Assembly: GCA_033239005.1 (NCBI GenBank)
Contig: BSQZ01000001.1
Location: 11,380,000-11,443,999 of the forward strand
Direction: 5' to 3'
DNA: 64,000 nt
From: Lamellibrachia satsuma
Taxonomy: Eukaryota; Annelida; Polychaeta; Sabellida; Siboglinidae
Below are positions 44,101 through 64,000 of the stretch, piece after piece (position 1 is the first letter of the stretch; the number at the start of each line of letters is the position of its first letter). A program made the translations under genes and the position numbers. Below the pieces are notes generated by a model. It was not told the origin of the DNA. It did no database searches and was given only the letters and a program-made list of their open reading frames with translations.

Positions 44101-44117
44101 TGTTAAAAAACGCCCTG
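40945..44117 (-). mobile_element. hAT transposon with intact ends and target duplication
   Basis: The 8-bp duplication ACTGACAG stands at 40937-40944 and 44118-44125. The left end CAGGGCGTTTTTTATTG and the right end, read in reverse complement as CAGGGCGTTTTTTAACAT, are inverted termini that both lead into GGGGGGGCAATG. An 8-bp duplication and CAGGG ends are typical of hAT elements. Total length is 3173 bp. The interior carries transposase remains on the minus strand and a (TA)n tract at 41034-41097. Confidence 0.95.
41187..42753 (-). pseudogene. hAT transposase remains (KIAA1586/ZNF862-like)
   Basis: Read on the minus strand, a start-like segment MPKRDINAKRRQEEL near 42753 is followed by a stop. 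A long frame at 42495-41980 and another at 41849-41187 cover the middle and C-terminal parts. The latter contains ERIVSHHNLVVDNHRTSMG and LRLIVALNVVGTTYFDPRP, which fit the hAT C-terminal dimerisation region. Stops and a frame change between the two blocks mean no intact transposase is made. By resemblance the element belongs with hAT relatives of KIAA1586/ZNF862; this assignment is approximate. Confidence 0.75.
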
Positions 44118-44404
44118 ACTGACAGTGGCACTGTTAAAGGACACATTGTGAATCCTTGTAGACCAATCACGAGGTTGATCGCAACCAATAAATACTGGTT
44201 TAATATGTGTCAGTCGTATAGATCACGGTTACAGACGTCGGTTAACATTTACAAACACGATTAAGTGTATGATTATGCATATTAAAAAATATGTATTATG
44301 TATGCAATAAACTGATATTACGTGGAGAGTTAATTGATATTATGCTTATTATTATTGTTAACGTCTACATCTTTGGTCAGTCGACGTAGTTAATAAAATT
44401 AACA

Positions 44405-44780
44405 GAAAGCAAAAACATTTTTCCAAACGTTAAAGAAACGTACAACGATTTTCTTTGGTTAACTGATGTGGGAAGGTTCGTTTTAAAATGTTTCTTAATG
44501 TTTCCGCTAAAGGAAACGTAAAGCGATTTTCATTGGTTAACTGATGTTGGAATGTTCGTTTTAAATGTTGCATAATGTTCCAGTTAAAGGAAACGTACAA
44601 CGATTTTGACTGATGTTGGAAGGTTCGTTTAAAATATTTCATAATATTTCAGTTAAAAAAAGTACAACGATTTTCACTGATGTTGGAAGGTTCGTTTTAA
44701 ATATTTCATAATATTTCAGTTAAAGAAAAAGTACAACGATTTTCACTGATGTTGGAAGGTTCGTTTTAAAATTTCATGTT
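44405..44780. repeat. Tandem repeat, about 60-75 bp unit
   Basis: Five diverged copies of a unit containing CGTACAACGATTTTC, ACTGATGTTGGAAGGTTCG and TTTAAAATATTTCATAATA. Unit length differs because a GGTTAACTGATG part is lost in later copies. Confidence 0.88.
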
Positions 44781-45781
44781 TTCATGGTTCAAGTTATAAT
44801 CCTTATTTTTGTATATAGGCCTAGTAGTATAGTTACCTATAGTTAAAAGGGAGTTTGACGGACCAATAAAACATCCGGCGAAAAACGTTATATTTCACCT
44901 TCAATTGTGAACATTTATTGGTATGTGTTTATTTACGGTAAAGCGATCTCTATATATGTCGTAAAACTAAAATATTTTAATACATCGCCAATTCGTGTGT
45001 TTTCTAAAATATTAGATGATGAAAGATCAAGAACGATATAACACGGTTTGTATGATTTTTTAAACTAGACTAAATAAATATTAATAAATTCAGTATTGCA
45101 ATGTCCGTAAAACGATCGTTCAATTAACCAGTGACATTCGTTGTACATTCCCTTTAACTATCAACTGGAGATAGCGGCCAACTGTTGGAGAAATGTTAAC
45201 ATGCTAAATTTCTACAAAGCTGATAATTTTGTTTCATATAGCATGAACAAAACATGTTTCCAAAACAAGCCTTTAAAATGTGAAGTAAAACTACTGACAT
45301 CATATATCAGTCCATAAAATCGGTATCGTTTCCATATTTATTGAGATAGAAAACTAAATTTGTATACATTGAATTTTTAAATACGTTGACTTCAAACACC
45401 CGCTTTAATTCAACCAATGTCCTCTTGTAGTTCGTCTTTTGAGAAAGCCCCTTGTAGTCCGCGTCTTTTGAGAAAGCCCCTTGTAGTTCGTCTTTTTCAC
45501 CAACAGTTGATTTGAACCGTTGAATGACCCCAGCATGTGTCTCTAAATGGTGCCGCTGTGTATACATAGCGTTGCTTGGGGAGGTCTGATTTATATATCT
45601 CAAGTGTTTACATTGTGAAATCTCTTTCTCTTTTTAACTATTCGATATGTAGCAATAAATTCAGTATTGCAATGTCCGGCATTGTCCGCAACGCGAGAAG
45701 GAGGAGGCGAAGGAGGAGGGCAACACCAACAACAAAAACAAGGAGTAGAAGAAGAGGAAGAATATTATATATACTTACTTA

Positions 45782-45966
45782 CTTAGTCCTCTTCGTGCCC
45801 GGTGGCACATAAGGCATCAACAAGAGAGCGCCACTGCTGTCGGTCTGCAGCCCATTTGGTGATGGTGTTCCATGTCAGGCCGCATTCTTTCATCTCCTTC
45901 TGCACTGTTCATCTCCATGTTTCTTTTGGGCGACCACGTCTCCTTCCTTTTTCCATCTGCTGTCCA
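45782..45966 (-). pseudogene. RTE-like LINE 3' end, truncated
   Basis: The minus strand reads RGRPKETWR, a stop, then [20 protein letters not shown] and [14 protein letters not shown] followed by TAA, which fits the C-terminus of RTE-clade LINE proteins. The stop is followed by a GTAAGTAAGTA tail, in keeping with the microsatellite tails of that clade. The 5' side is cut off at the (TA)n tract. Confidence 0.75.
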
Positions 45967-45968
45967 GC

Positions 45969-46192
<224 letters not shown>

Positions 46193-46699
46193 TAGACGTT
46201 GTAGGACCTATATACAGTTTTAATTGTAAAATATGAAAGCAAACGAAACCACAATCATTAAATGTCCGTCTGCTCCCTGCATGCAACTTTGAAATACATT
46301 GACCGGTCCGGGTGGAAACCCGTAAAATGTCCTCGCCCTCGATGCCATAAAACCATCAAATGCCATTCATATTCAGCCGTCATAACAGAACATTGTCTGC
46401 ATGCGCTCGAAGACAGCACCCATGTGAACTGTGATCAGAAAATAAACGATGTTTTTGTTTGTAAAATACCATGGTAAAATACTGTACGACGCTAAGCAAT
46501 ATATCTGCAGCTAACACCCTTCCTCCCAATGGAACCAACTACGTCAAGTTTAGGACCAAGCATCGATGTTTTGTGACGGCCCCTTGTTACTGTAATTCGT
46601 ATTTTCACCAACAGTTGAACTTGACCGAAGCAGACGTCTCTAAACAGTGCCGCTATGTATGAATAGCGTTGTTTAGGGAGGTCCACTTAATGGGGTAAG

Positions 46700-49400
46700 G
46701 ATATAAATTAGCCATTTGTTTGAATTGTGTACAGGTTGAGTTCTTGGGTCACACAAATAACGGCCAATGGGGATCATGGTGAAATAAACGTACATTATTC
46801 TACGCATGTTTTGTGACGCTATTCCAGGCAGTGCGTCAAGGTCAAGCCGCGGGCTAGATACTGGACGCGTAAACCACGTGGCTGTAGGTTATGTAACTAC
46901 ATAGTGCAGCGGTTAGGATCAAAGATGTTGATAGAAGCATGTGACACTTAGATTCGGTATATACTATGCGCAAATTCATCCCGGGGAATTGGTTCCAGTA
47001 CGGCGCGCGCACACACACACGCATATAATACTAATAATAACAACAACACTTCCGTCATTGTGAACAAGTACACGCGTACTTACCCTATTATATGTCGTCC
47101 GATGAACGACACCTGTACTTCTATTCAGGTGTAGTCTGTCCTTCCAGTGTCTGTGTACAATGTACCAGGCCCTGGGAAAAGCTCTCGCAGTGAAATCTTA
47201 ATCTGAACAGCGTCTTGTCCACATTGTTTTCGTGTAAACCATTCTGCTGATACGAGGCTAAATGTTTGCCATTATTATTCTGACTGGTTGCAGACGATTA
47301 CTGCGTGTCGTCTCAGACTCGTCTTTACAAACGCGCACGCGCGCGCACGTACACATACATTTTTATGTATGCCAATTATCTGTTAGTCTTTCATATATGT
47401 GGGCAAAAACAGCACATACTAGATTGTTATACTAGGAGATTGAATATTACATTGGTATTACTGCCAGTGTTATATAATTCGCTCTCTTCAATAGTTTCAT
47501 GTAAGATTCCATCATTCCTACGAATGGTTTAGGAAAATGCTCAACGTAGCAAAATGTTGGCTTGTTGTGTGTTTATAACGAGCATGTATAGTGTCGCAGA
47601 TTCTATTTAACAAAATCGATCGGATCTGGTTCGAGGTAATGTTCTAGAAAAGCAAAGTTCAATCATTGTCGTGTTGATGGCGACACTAACTCGGAGATTG
47701 CCGCGTGTTGTTTCTAGATCTTCACAATTCACACAGTAGAAATAATTACGTGAGAATTATCTGTTACTGAAACACACGCGGGTGTGTATGGATGCGCGAA
47801 ACGGTTTTACTTTGGCTCAGAAAACGCCATTTCCTTGGCATGACTGTGTTTATTGAGCAATTAAACGGGTAATATTTCTCCTAATGTGTTTACGGTGAGT
47901 TGTGACGACCTAGTAGGAACAAGACCAGTATCACATGCATGTAGTGGCTGCCATATATGGTGGTAGTCATCGGTTAAATGTGGGGGGGTCGAGTCTCCAC
48001 TCAAAATATCACAAACAAATTAGAAAGGTATATTTTTTATTTTTTTTCTGGTCGAAATTGTGCAATTATCGGCTGTCCGTCCACTGCACTGTGTGAGCAG
48101 TGCCTCCATTAAAAAAAATGGACGCAGGGGCGGGTAGTTGTATTTCAATCAAATCCACTGTATGCATTATTGGAGTGTTTTATATTTACAAAGCTCCTTC
48201 CCAAAGCCAAAAAACAGCAACGTTTATTTCGTAGTTCGAGCAGACTTCAACAACTTTCACCACCAACGATCTAACACAAAAAAAATGCACTTGACCAGAC
48301 AAAACTGACAGCTTCACCAGGAAATAGCCATTACACTGTACATGCGAATTAGTGTGTACATTATTTTATAGAGTTCAACAAGTGTAATAGGCATGTTCAC
48401 GATTACAATACATACCCGCATAATACAGTACATCTGCAGGTTTTGTTGTCATTTGTTGTTGGTTGTTTTAATGTGTAATAATCTATCTGAATTTATGATA
48501 ATAAAATCATAGTAAGCAAGTAAGTCAGATAGATATTTAATTTTAATTATGCAATTTTGGAATTTGTATGATTTGTGTATCCGGAAAAAATATTCACCGG
48601 TAACCAATCTACCTGGACTAACGACAAAACCATTGTACACCCCCGCCATCGCATGCACTGGCACTATGCCACCGCATGCACCTGCACTATGCCATCGCAT
48701 GCACTTGCACTATGCCATGTAGAACGAGCCATGGTGTTTTTTCGAACGATGACTAAGCTAGATCAGGGCATATATCATTGTGTTCTATTTCCGTTCCTCT
48801 TTATACTCATTGACCAAGATTTATGGATGGTTCAGCGAATTTAATCCTGAGTCACGCTGGCACATTTAAAGGACATGTTTACTGTGGACCTTCCGGCTGA
48901 CCAAAGGCTGGCGTTAGTTGGTCCTTATCGTGCAAAATATCGTCATTTGGAAAACTCGGAAGGGAGATTAAAATAAAATTTCAGAAAGTTCGAGAAGTTA
49001 TGAAATAACTAAATTAAAAGTTCCTCAATCCGAATTTTATTTCAGAATCATTTCGCAAAAATCGAACCGATCTAGTATCCACCACGTCTACGTCATGCTA
49101 GCAGCTCGCTCGTTTGTATAACATGTTTTTGTTTAGTTTTAATGAAATCATCTGACAAACTACTAACCAAGGTACAAATAGTTCAATCGAACCCCCCACA
49201 AAATCAATCATAATCCATTTGATTAACCGCATAGAGTGTCCAATCGCCTCCACTGAATCGGGCTCCGTGAAATCTCACTAGATGCGACGATGTATTAGAC
49301 CTACGTATCAGGTGTTCATCAAGAGAAATCTCCGGGATGGTTTCCTTAATGTGGAAGTATTGCAGGTAACTGTAGCGGAGATAGGTATTTTTCCAAGTTG
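46700..49400. other. Non-coding stretch, no gene recognised
   Basis: Short frames only. It holds CpG/CA-type simple repeats (about 47005-47025 and 47330-47350) and a three-copy GCATGCACTGGCACTATGCC-type repeat at about 48652-48716. Confidence 0.55.
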
Positions 49401-49496
49401 AAGTCGATCAAGGATGAGCACCGATCGAGGATGAGCACCGATCGAGGATGAGCACCGATCAAGGATGAGCACCGATCAAGGATGAGCACCGATCCA
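49398..49496. repeat. Minisatellite, 17-18 bp unit
   Basis: Five to six copies of GATCGAGGATGAGCACC with A/G variation. Confidence 0.92.
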
Positions 49497-49767
49497 CAAC
49501 GAGCCTGACTATGCTCAGTACGAAATAGAACATCATGCGTTGATTTAATATTGACAAGATTTTGTTGAATATCAGTGCTGCCGAAACGCACAAACAGTGC
49601 ATTATATATATATATTGTTATAGATAGTTCAATAGCTGTACAATCGTAGCTGCCTTCACATAATCACATCTCTAGAACCGTTTACAGTGGCGTATTAAGG
49701 GGACAGTGATCCATACCCCCCCTGACTCACACTTTTTTATTTGTTTTCATGTTTTCCGTTGCGCCAC

Positions 49768-50876
49768 CAGCAGCGGATCCAGGGGGGTCTTAGGGGTCTC
49801 AAGACCCACCTAGTCCATGGAGGGGGGGTCTTAGACCCCCTGTGTCCGTGGCAAATATTACGGTAAAGGAACACGAAGGGGAGACCGGGACTAGTCCGTC
49901 CCCGGGGCAAGTCCGCCAACCGGCTTTTATTCCGTGCCTTTGCAATTTTTTTTATATTTTGGTCACACGACTAAATCACATGATCATCAAACTATATGCA
50001 GCGGGACACAGGCGTCCACGAGTTGCTGGCTGGAAAGTTGTGAGCTAGAAAACTTAGTTTTTTTGTGACTTAAAGTAAGTTTTTTTTCGATAAAATTTCA
50101 GTACTTGTAAGTGGCGTTTGGTTAGACATTCAGAATGCTGATTAAATCCCTTATATCAGAGCTATTGTTTGGATCCTGCGTTGTTGCTCTATCCAATGTC
50201 AGTGATATTTAGTTGCCGTCCACTAAATATGTCTCTGTGTTGGGGCACGTATGCCTATGTGCCACGGGGCAAGTTCATCTCTAGGATATCTGATGTAAAA
50301 TGCTCAGGATAACTTGTGAAATAAACTCACTAACACACACTCTTATAAAGACTTCCAATTGTCCAGTTTAGTGTTATTTTCTAGTCAAAAAATTTGCGAA
50401 ACCAGATTTTTATTTCACCATTTTCTAGCCGATGCAGTGCCAAACCGTGTTTTTTGTTTGCCTGGTTTATTTCATAGATAAAACAGAATTTGTGAGAATG
50501 TTAAGTTTCTAACAAATGTGTGTCACAAACATGAGTCAGGTTTGGATATTGTCTTATAACAGTTTTGGCATTTGTTGATAGCACACATGTGGGCAAGATT
50601 TTTAGTTAAATTTAAGGCCGAAACTGATCGTCTAGCTCTATAAATACAGTCTCCAGGTATATTAGAGTGTCCAAGGGGCAGACTAGTCCCGGTCTCCTCT
50701 ATATAGCCCTATATCGGAACTAGTGTCAATATAAATACTTAAATATTAGCAGCCGGTTAATATTAACCCTTATGTAAGTAGAACGCCACATGCCCCCCCT
50801 CGGTTCGTAAGTAGAATGACATATGACTACGACTGACTGAGACCCCCCTGCCAACAAACCTAGCTCCGCCCCTGGC
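49768..50876. mobile_element. Possible non-autonomous DNA transposon
   Basis: The left motif CAGCGGATCCAGGGGGGTCT and the right motif GCTCCGCCCCTGG with an inner GACCCCCCTG read like inverted hAT-type ends (CAGGGGCGGATCCAG style). No transposase was seen inside, and no exact target duplication was found, so the boundaries are approximate. Confidence 0.45.
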
Positions 50877-51310
50877 CACTACACGGCAGCACGGTAAACT
50901 AGTGGGTGAGTAAGCTAGACTGTAATTCTTGCTTGTCATTGTATTTGTTGTATTACTTTCTGCTATGCCATTATATGTTGTCATTGTATTTGTTGTATTA
51001 CTTTCTGCTATGTCATTATATGTTGTCATTTTGCTTTTTGCTTGTCATGGATTCGCTGTTTTTTTGTAAGTACGTTTGTGTGTCGTCGTCGACAAGAACC
51101 CGTGAATGCTTATACTCAAACATAGTTGAATAAACGCGAAAGTTTAGTGTTACATCCACAGTCAATGTCACGTGTCTCGATATTCGTCTTTCACACACTC
51201 AGTAAACCCCCTCCACAAAAACGTTCGCACCAGCCCCCCCATTGTTAATCCGGCACTGGGTGACTAATATCAGATAGTTTTAGTTTAAGTTCCCGAAAGT
51301 CTAACCGCCG

Positions 51311-51522
<212 letters not shown>

Positions 51523-52386
51523 AGAAGACGTCTCGTAAACCCAAATAAGCGAAAATAGCATTCGTTTGCAGCGTGGATACCATCCCTTTTTCTTTGGTTA
51601 TTTTCAGAAAGACGACAAACAATTTTCACAACAATTTGCCAAACTATTTAGCACGCGCTGAGCCTGAACACGTCGACGAGTGAGGCGAAGGTCGCGAATA
51701 TGATAAAATAGCGTTTGAAAAATATGGTGTCGAAAACTACTGATATTACTGTGATTGTTACTATTAACTATCAAAGATAATTCCATGACTCCGTGCCAAG
51801 AAACACAGAGAAGCTTTCTGATACAGTGGGATAACCCGTGAACTGTGATAATTCTACCTAATACAAGCCGAATGTGGCAATTATATAGAACTTATATTTA
51901 ATTAATGAAGTAGTCAAGCATATGATAATGATATTCCGTGCAACACATTGTAGCACATAATTATTGGTTAGGCATAATATTAATTATTTAATTATTCTGT
52001 ACCGTAATCAAAGTGTCGCGTCTGCGATGTTCGACTAGTCGAAAATAATTCAAATTTCACTGTGCCTAAAGCAATTCGTGTACAAACGTAGAGTTATGAG
52101 TACACAAGCACAGCTATAAAACTAGGTGCGCACTAAGAACAATGCAATATTAATAATTACTAGTAATTACGGTTCAATGAAAACAACTGAAACGGATTCT
52201 ACAGAATTCTACAATGTAACGATGACTATGCTGTAAATAAAGTTATTAAAAATGCATTCCGGGACAGCTAACGCGTCACAATTGACTAGCCAGTAGTTAT
52301 CACGTGGGCACCGTGTTCCTAGGCTATTGGTTGCCATGCTCTGCCGATTGGTTAGCCACAAGGACGACGTCGCAATTGACTCCGGC

Positions 52387-52393
52387 TATTTAA
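52387..52393 (+). promoter_or_regulatory. TATA-like element upstream of ETHE1
   Basis: TATTTAA lies about 86 bp before the first ETHE1 start codon, at a distance that would put the transcript start near 52418. This is an inference from position and sequence only. Confidence 0.4.
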
Positions 52394-52472
52394 CCCCTGC
52401 TGGTTGCAGTCGGGATCACTGAACACTCCACGCAGAGATAGACGCAGCCCAGGTGCAAGGCAAGGCAGGTAC

Positions 52473-60049
<7,577 letters not shown>

Positions 60050-60820
60050 CGTCGGTCGACAGGAGAAAGGGTGCAGTGTACGTAAGGAAGGTTACAGTGT
60101 ACGTAAATAGTCGATTGGTGTATGTAAATACTGGACATACCTGTCGTGTCCCATTAACTGAATTAATATGGAGTATTCATATCGCTTTTGTATGCATAAC
60201 AATGTCGTGCCACGTTTGCTTCAAATAACATTTTCTATTTGTACTCACTGAAACATGGTCGGCAATGTGATGAACTGCCATTTTAATGTGCGCGTGTACA
60301 CTGTATATAATATATGTTCGTAAATTCTTATGATCCTTGGCACATTTTGAGTCGTATATGTATAGTCTTCCACTAATCGGTTTTATCCACCAGTGATGCT
60401 GATGCAACCATTGAATACGCTATGAACTCATCGGCTTCGAAATACTTACATGGTTCATGCTAAAATGTTCCGGAAATCTTGTAATCTTGCTTAACGTGGA
60501 ATTGCAAGTCACTACACTCGCTACCTCTAACATTTTACCAGCGTAAGTAGTAGTTTATACATGGCTGTTGATCATGTGTTTCATTTTGATTGGAATGAAG
60601 ATGTTATATGGCTTGGAATATGCTGCTATTGCCGTCTTGTTGATGTTTGTCAAACTATTATAAACAATATCGAGATGTTTCGTTTTCGTGAAAACGTGAA
60701 CATTTTACTGTTTGCGCAATCAAACTGATGTGATTTGAAATTGTTGTTTTATTATTGATGACCTGCTTATATTAACTCGTATTATTACGTTTTACATACT
60801 TATTGTATATTTGATATGTC

Positions 60821-60826
60821 AATAAA
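60821..60826 (+). promoter_or_regulatory. Candidate ETHE1 poly(A) signal
   Basis: AATAAA about 770 bp after the ETHE1 stop, the first clear hexamer downstream in this AT-rich tail. Confidence 0.45.
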
Positions 60827-60849
60827 ACATAATACTGAACAATGCATTT

Positions 60850-62820
60850 GCATTTAATGTTGTTGATCATTGCTGTTAATTATCCAGCAGTGCTATCAGC
60901 CAGTTTCACTAAGGTTTCACGAAATCTTCTGCTGGAGTTTTTCACCATCAGTGTCTCAAGGGTTTTGACCCAGAATGAGTGCGTGATTAGGAGAATGTAT
61001 TTATGCATGTGACCCTCGGGTCATGGGCGTCGGGAAACCACCGGTCAAATCTTGGGCCGCCCGGTATCCAACCCCTGTCGGGCCGCTGATCTTGTCAGGG
61101 CAGCTGTTTTTTTTTGGGGGGTTATTGGGGATTTGTTCAGTGGGTACTAGGGTTCAGCCTACTGTTACGTTTCCCATTGGTGACCATGTTAACGTTTTGC
61201 ACGTTTTTAAGAAAACGGGACCATCAAAAATTCTGAAACTTCTTTCCTGCCGTTGTCATCATCTCATTGACATGCTGGTGGAGTTTTATCAAAATCACAC
61301 ATTTCTAACACTTTTAAAACGGCTGAACGTGCCATGTCCGTCAATATTTACCAATTTCTGCATAAATTACTACGCTCACGTGCCTTGTGGCGAATAAAAT
61401 TGCCAAAAATCCTTCCGCCTATTTAAATCATCTAAAAATCCACGGTTACACTTTTAACATGTTCTACCAGCAAACTTGCCAATGCGTCTACTCAAATGCA
61501 GTTATGTCAGATGATATGATTTTTTTTTAAATTACACATATCTAAAATTACTGTGCCCTACACCAGGAAGTCTAACTGAGGCATGATCCCACTAGTGTTG
61601 TTGGAACGGAGCCGACTGCGATCACCGCCAGACGATCGATGGCTACAGAAGTGACCTCTATATTTTGGCAAAGCCGCGATGCTATGAATTCTCGAAGTCG
61701 AAGCAAACATAAATAAGCTCAGTTGTACTGTTTCTTAGTGGGTACCTTTAGGTACGTAGAACACTTGCGTAATGTGGGTTTATCATGTAAATTTGCTATG
61801 CGAGGTCTACCATTATTATCGTCAGTAACATGCTTGTTAGGCGACATATAGCGTAGTTGCGGTGCCGTATTGGGGGGGGGGGACACTGGGCCATGCCTCT
61901 GGCTTAATTTTTTTTGTATGTGGCCTGTTGAGCCACTGCAGGGTAGCATGGTAAATTAATGGATGACTAAGTGTGCCCCCCCCACCGGCACCCCCCTTTG
62001 CGAGATCCTAGATATGTCACTGCGTAGTTGCACATGTGCGCTTGACGCATGATCGTTCTCAGCTTCGAATTTACGCCACCTGCGAAACTACGCAGTTTGA
62101 TTGGCGCCGTGAGTCCATATTCACGCCTTCTTCTAGCGGCGCACGGCGCTCGGCGCTCGGCGCTCGGCGCACGGAGTTCTTCCGGTTCGCGTGGCGAACA
62201 ATCCACGATATAAGACAGTCACCTTGTAGAGTCCACCCCAGTCGTTAGAGCCGCGAACGTTATAGCTTTGATCATATCCTGTACTGTCGTAACAGGTGAT
62301 CACGATCCCTAAACCCAGTACTACGTCCCAGTTTTGCTGTGATCATCTGTTTAGGGAATATCTCATCAGGCATGAAGTTGGAAAAAATTATATAACTCCT
62401 AGTATGTTGGTCCAACGTTATTGATCAACTATTTACGATGATGACCCGCAGACCCTTTTTGTTCAGTAGTATTACAACAAGTATTACAACAGTCAAATAA
62501 CATGCCTCGGACATCTTGACAACGATGTAGGATCGTGGAAGGGAGACTTGACGTATGATGTGATATCTATCAGGGGCATGACTGATCCCACCATAATTAA
62601 AAAATAAAGGGGAAGGCCGTGTCTCATTGTCCCGCCAATGTTCGCGATAGTCAAGACTTGCAAGAAAGAAGTGAATGGCGCATGACACCTCTTCGTCTAC
62701 AGAACTATTACTGCATTTTACAGTTTCCACTTACTTGTTCATACGGCTTGTCTTCTCCCATGAAACGGGAGGGAAAGGTGACAGCTTGATGGGTGAGAGG
62801 GAGATTGATTACAGTTTTCC
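60850..62820. other. Intergenic stretch, no gene recognised
   Basis: It contains a dispersed repeat near 61930-61970 (CCACTGCAGGGTAGCATGGT) that also occurs near 12655 and 50875, and a GC-rich tandem motif GGCGCTCGGCGCTCGGCGC at about 62145-62180. Confidence 0.5.
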
Positions 62821-62829
62821 AGGTGAGAA

Positions 62830-64000
62830 GACTTTAGGCAGAATGTGACGGAAGGGTTCCAACGAAAGAGCTATTCTGAAGCAGTGATAGAGGGGGCGAG
62901 GAGGAGAGCGAGGGTGTTTGTGGGAGACTCGATAGTAAGGAAGACCGACAGAGTCTTAAACAAGGGAGATGACGTTGTAATTTGCTTACCTGGGGCCAAA
63001 ATAGAGGCGATAACTGATAGGGTAAAAAACATCGTGGGTTCGGGCAAGGGTGGATCTGTTTTAGTACATGTAGGGACAAATAACATAGAGAGGGAAGGTA
63101 CAACTGCCATCGTTAGGAAATATAGGCAGTTGATCAGAATACTAAAGCAGACGTGGGTTGAGCAGGTAATACTGTCAGGGATTTTACCAGCAATAGGAAG
63201 GAGGGGTCAGAGATATCGAAATTGCCTGGGATGGCAATTAACATGCTAGTCCAGAAGCGATGTAGGGAAGAGGAAGTTGGATTTGTGGGGATGTTTTGTT
63301 TGGAGGGCTGATATGTACACGAGTGATGGGCTTCGTTTAAGTGTAAAGGGGCAGCAGTGTTTGTGGACGAACTCTCAGCAGCTGTAGACAGTGGCATGGG
63401 TAGCATAACACATATTGTTGATAGTAAACATTGTTTAATCTAGAAGCGCGGGGAGGGTACTTAGAGGTGCCTCAAACAGGACAAGAGGCCACTAGTACAC
63501 ATAAACCAGTAAAAGAAAAATGACCGGAAAACATCTCTGAAGCTGGTAATAAATGCGTGTGTTTAATGCAAGGAGCATAGTAAATAAAAGAAAAAACGAA
63601 TTAAACGTTATGGTAGAAGATATTAACCCCCACATAATTGGTATAGCCGAATCATGGCCAACATAGACATAACATATGCTGAATTAGGACTGAAAGGGTA
63701 CGTAATGTTTAGGAGAGATTGAATAGGAAGAAGGGGCGGGGGAGTTATTTTATATGTTAAAGAATCTATTCAGGCTCATGAAATAAAATTAGAAAGGGAA
63801 GCAGATTGCGATGAAGCTGTTTGGTGCAAAACAGGAAATTCAACATTAACTATTGGATTAATTTACAAACATAAACGAAAAGGATAACACAAAAATACAA
63901 AGCGCTATAAAGGAAGTGAGTAAAGGGGAATATATCATAAAGGGAGATTTTAACCATGGACACATACAATGGAAATCTCTAGAGAGTACAGGGGGTGAGG
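62830..64000 (+). mobile_element. CR1/L2-like LINE, 5' part, running off the window
   Basis: An open frame at 62845-63249 has RRARVFVGDSIVRKTDRVL and SVLVHVGTNNIE, the GDS and GTNN blocks of an SGNH-hydrolase-type domain that CR1/L2-type LINEs carry before their main ORF. From about 63555 the frame-broken start of an apurinic-like endonuclease follows: FNARSIVNKRKNELNVMV, INPHIIGIAESW, GGGVILYVKESIQA, and YIIKGDFNHGHIQW with the GDFNH catalytic box. Stops and shifts (for example near 63660 and 63720) show that this copy is decayed. The RT part would lie to the right of the window. Confidence 0.85.

Overview
This is a window of nuclear DNA from an animal. Genes are split by GT-AG introns, intergenic DNA is AT-rich, and there are many (TA)n microsatellites, long minisatellites, LINE fragments and DNA transposons. 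The proteins look like those of an invertebrate animal, possibly a mollusc or other lophotrochozoan, but the phylum is not proved by the sequence. No bacterial operon, CRISPR array or plasmid feature is present.

Four genes could be assembled exon by exon with the reading frame closing exactly. (1) About 3.8-16.4 kb, + strand: a 14-exon gene for a 454-residue protein with two nucleoside 2-deoxyribosyltransferase-like domains around an EF-hand. (2) 25.5-21.2 kb, - strand: MED22 (SURF5), three coding exons, 136 residues. (3) 30.6-36.9 kb, + strand: RPL7A/eL8 (SURF3), seven exons, 265 residues. (4) 52.5-60.0 kb, + strand: ETHE1 persulfide dioxygenase, seven exons, 253 residues. MED22 and RPL7A lie head to head, as in the surfeit locus of vertebrates, but here a degraded LINE and a tRNA-like SINE sit between them.

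The most interesting content is in the RPL7A introns. They hold about twelve recognisable box C/D snoRNA copies of three families: U36 (2 copies), U14 (6 copies plus two 3' fragments) and U24-like (4 copies plus two decayed ones). Five U14 copies, four U24-like copies and one U36 copy sit in a single 3.5-kb intron. U24 and U36 are classical RPL7A passengers. U14 is normally known from other hosts (HSPA8 and RPS13 introns in vertebrates). Terminal stems of the U14 copies differ in sequence but stay paired, which argues that several are functional.

Mobile DNA with readable boundaries includes a 3173-bp hAT transposon with an exact 8-bp target duplication (40945-44117), a 1415-bp internally deleted piggyBac with TTAA ends (13976-15390), a 218-bp foldback element copied three times inside a MED22 intron together with part of exon 2, a LINE between the surfeit genes, an RTE-like LINE 3' end near 45.8 kb, and the 5' part of a CR1/L2-like LINE running off the right edge. 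Minisatellites fill many introns. A pure run of 69 CTG triplets lies about 1 kb upstream of ETHE1. The stretches 0.8-3.7, 46.7-49.4 and 60.8-62.8 kb show no gene that I can support.
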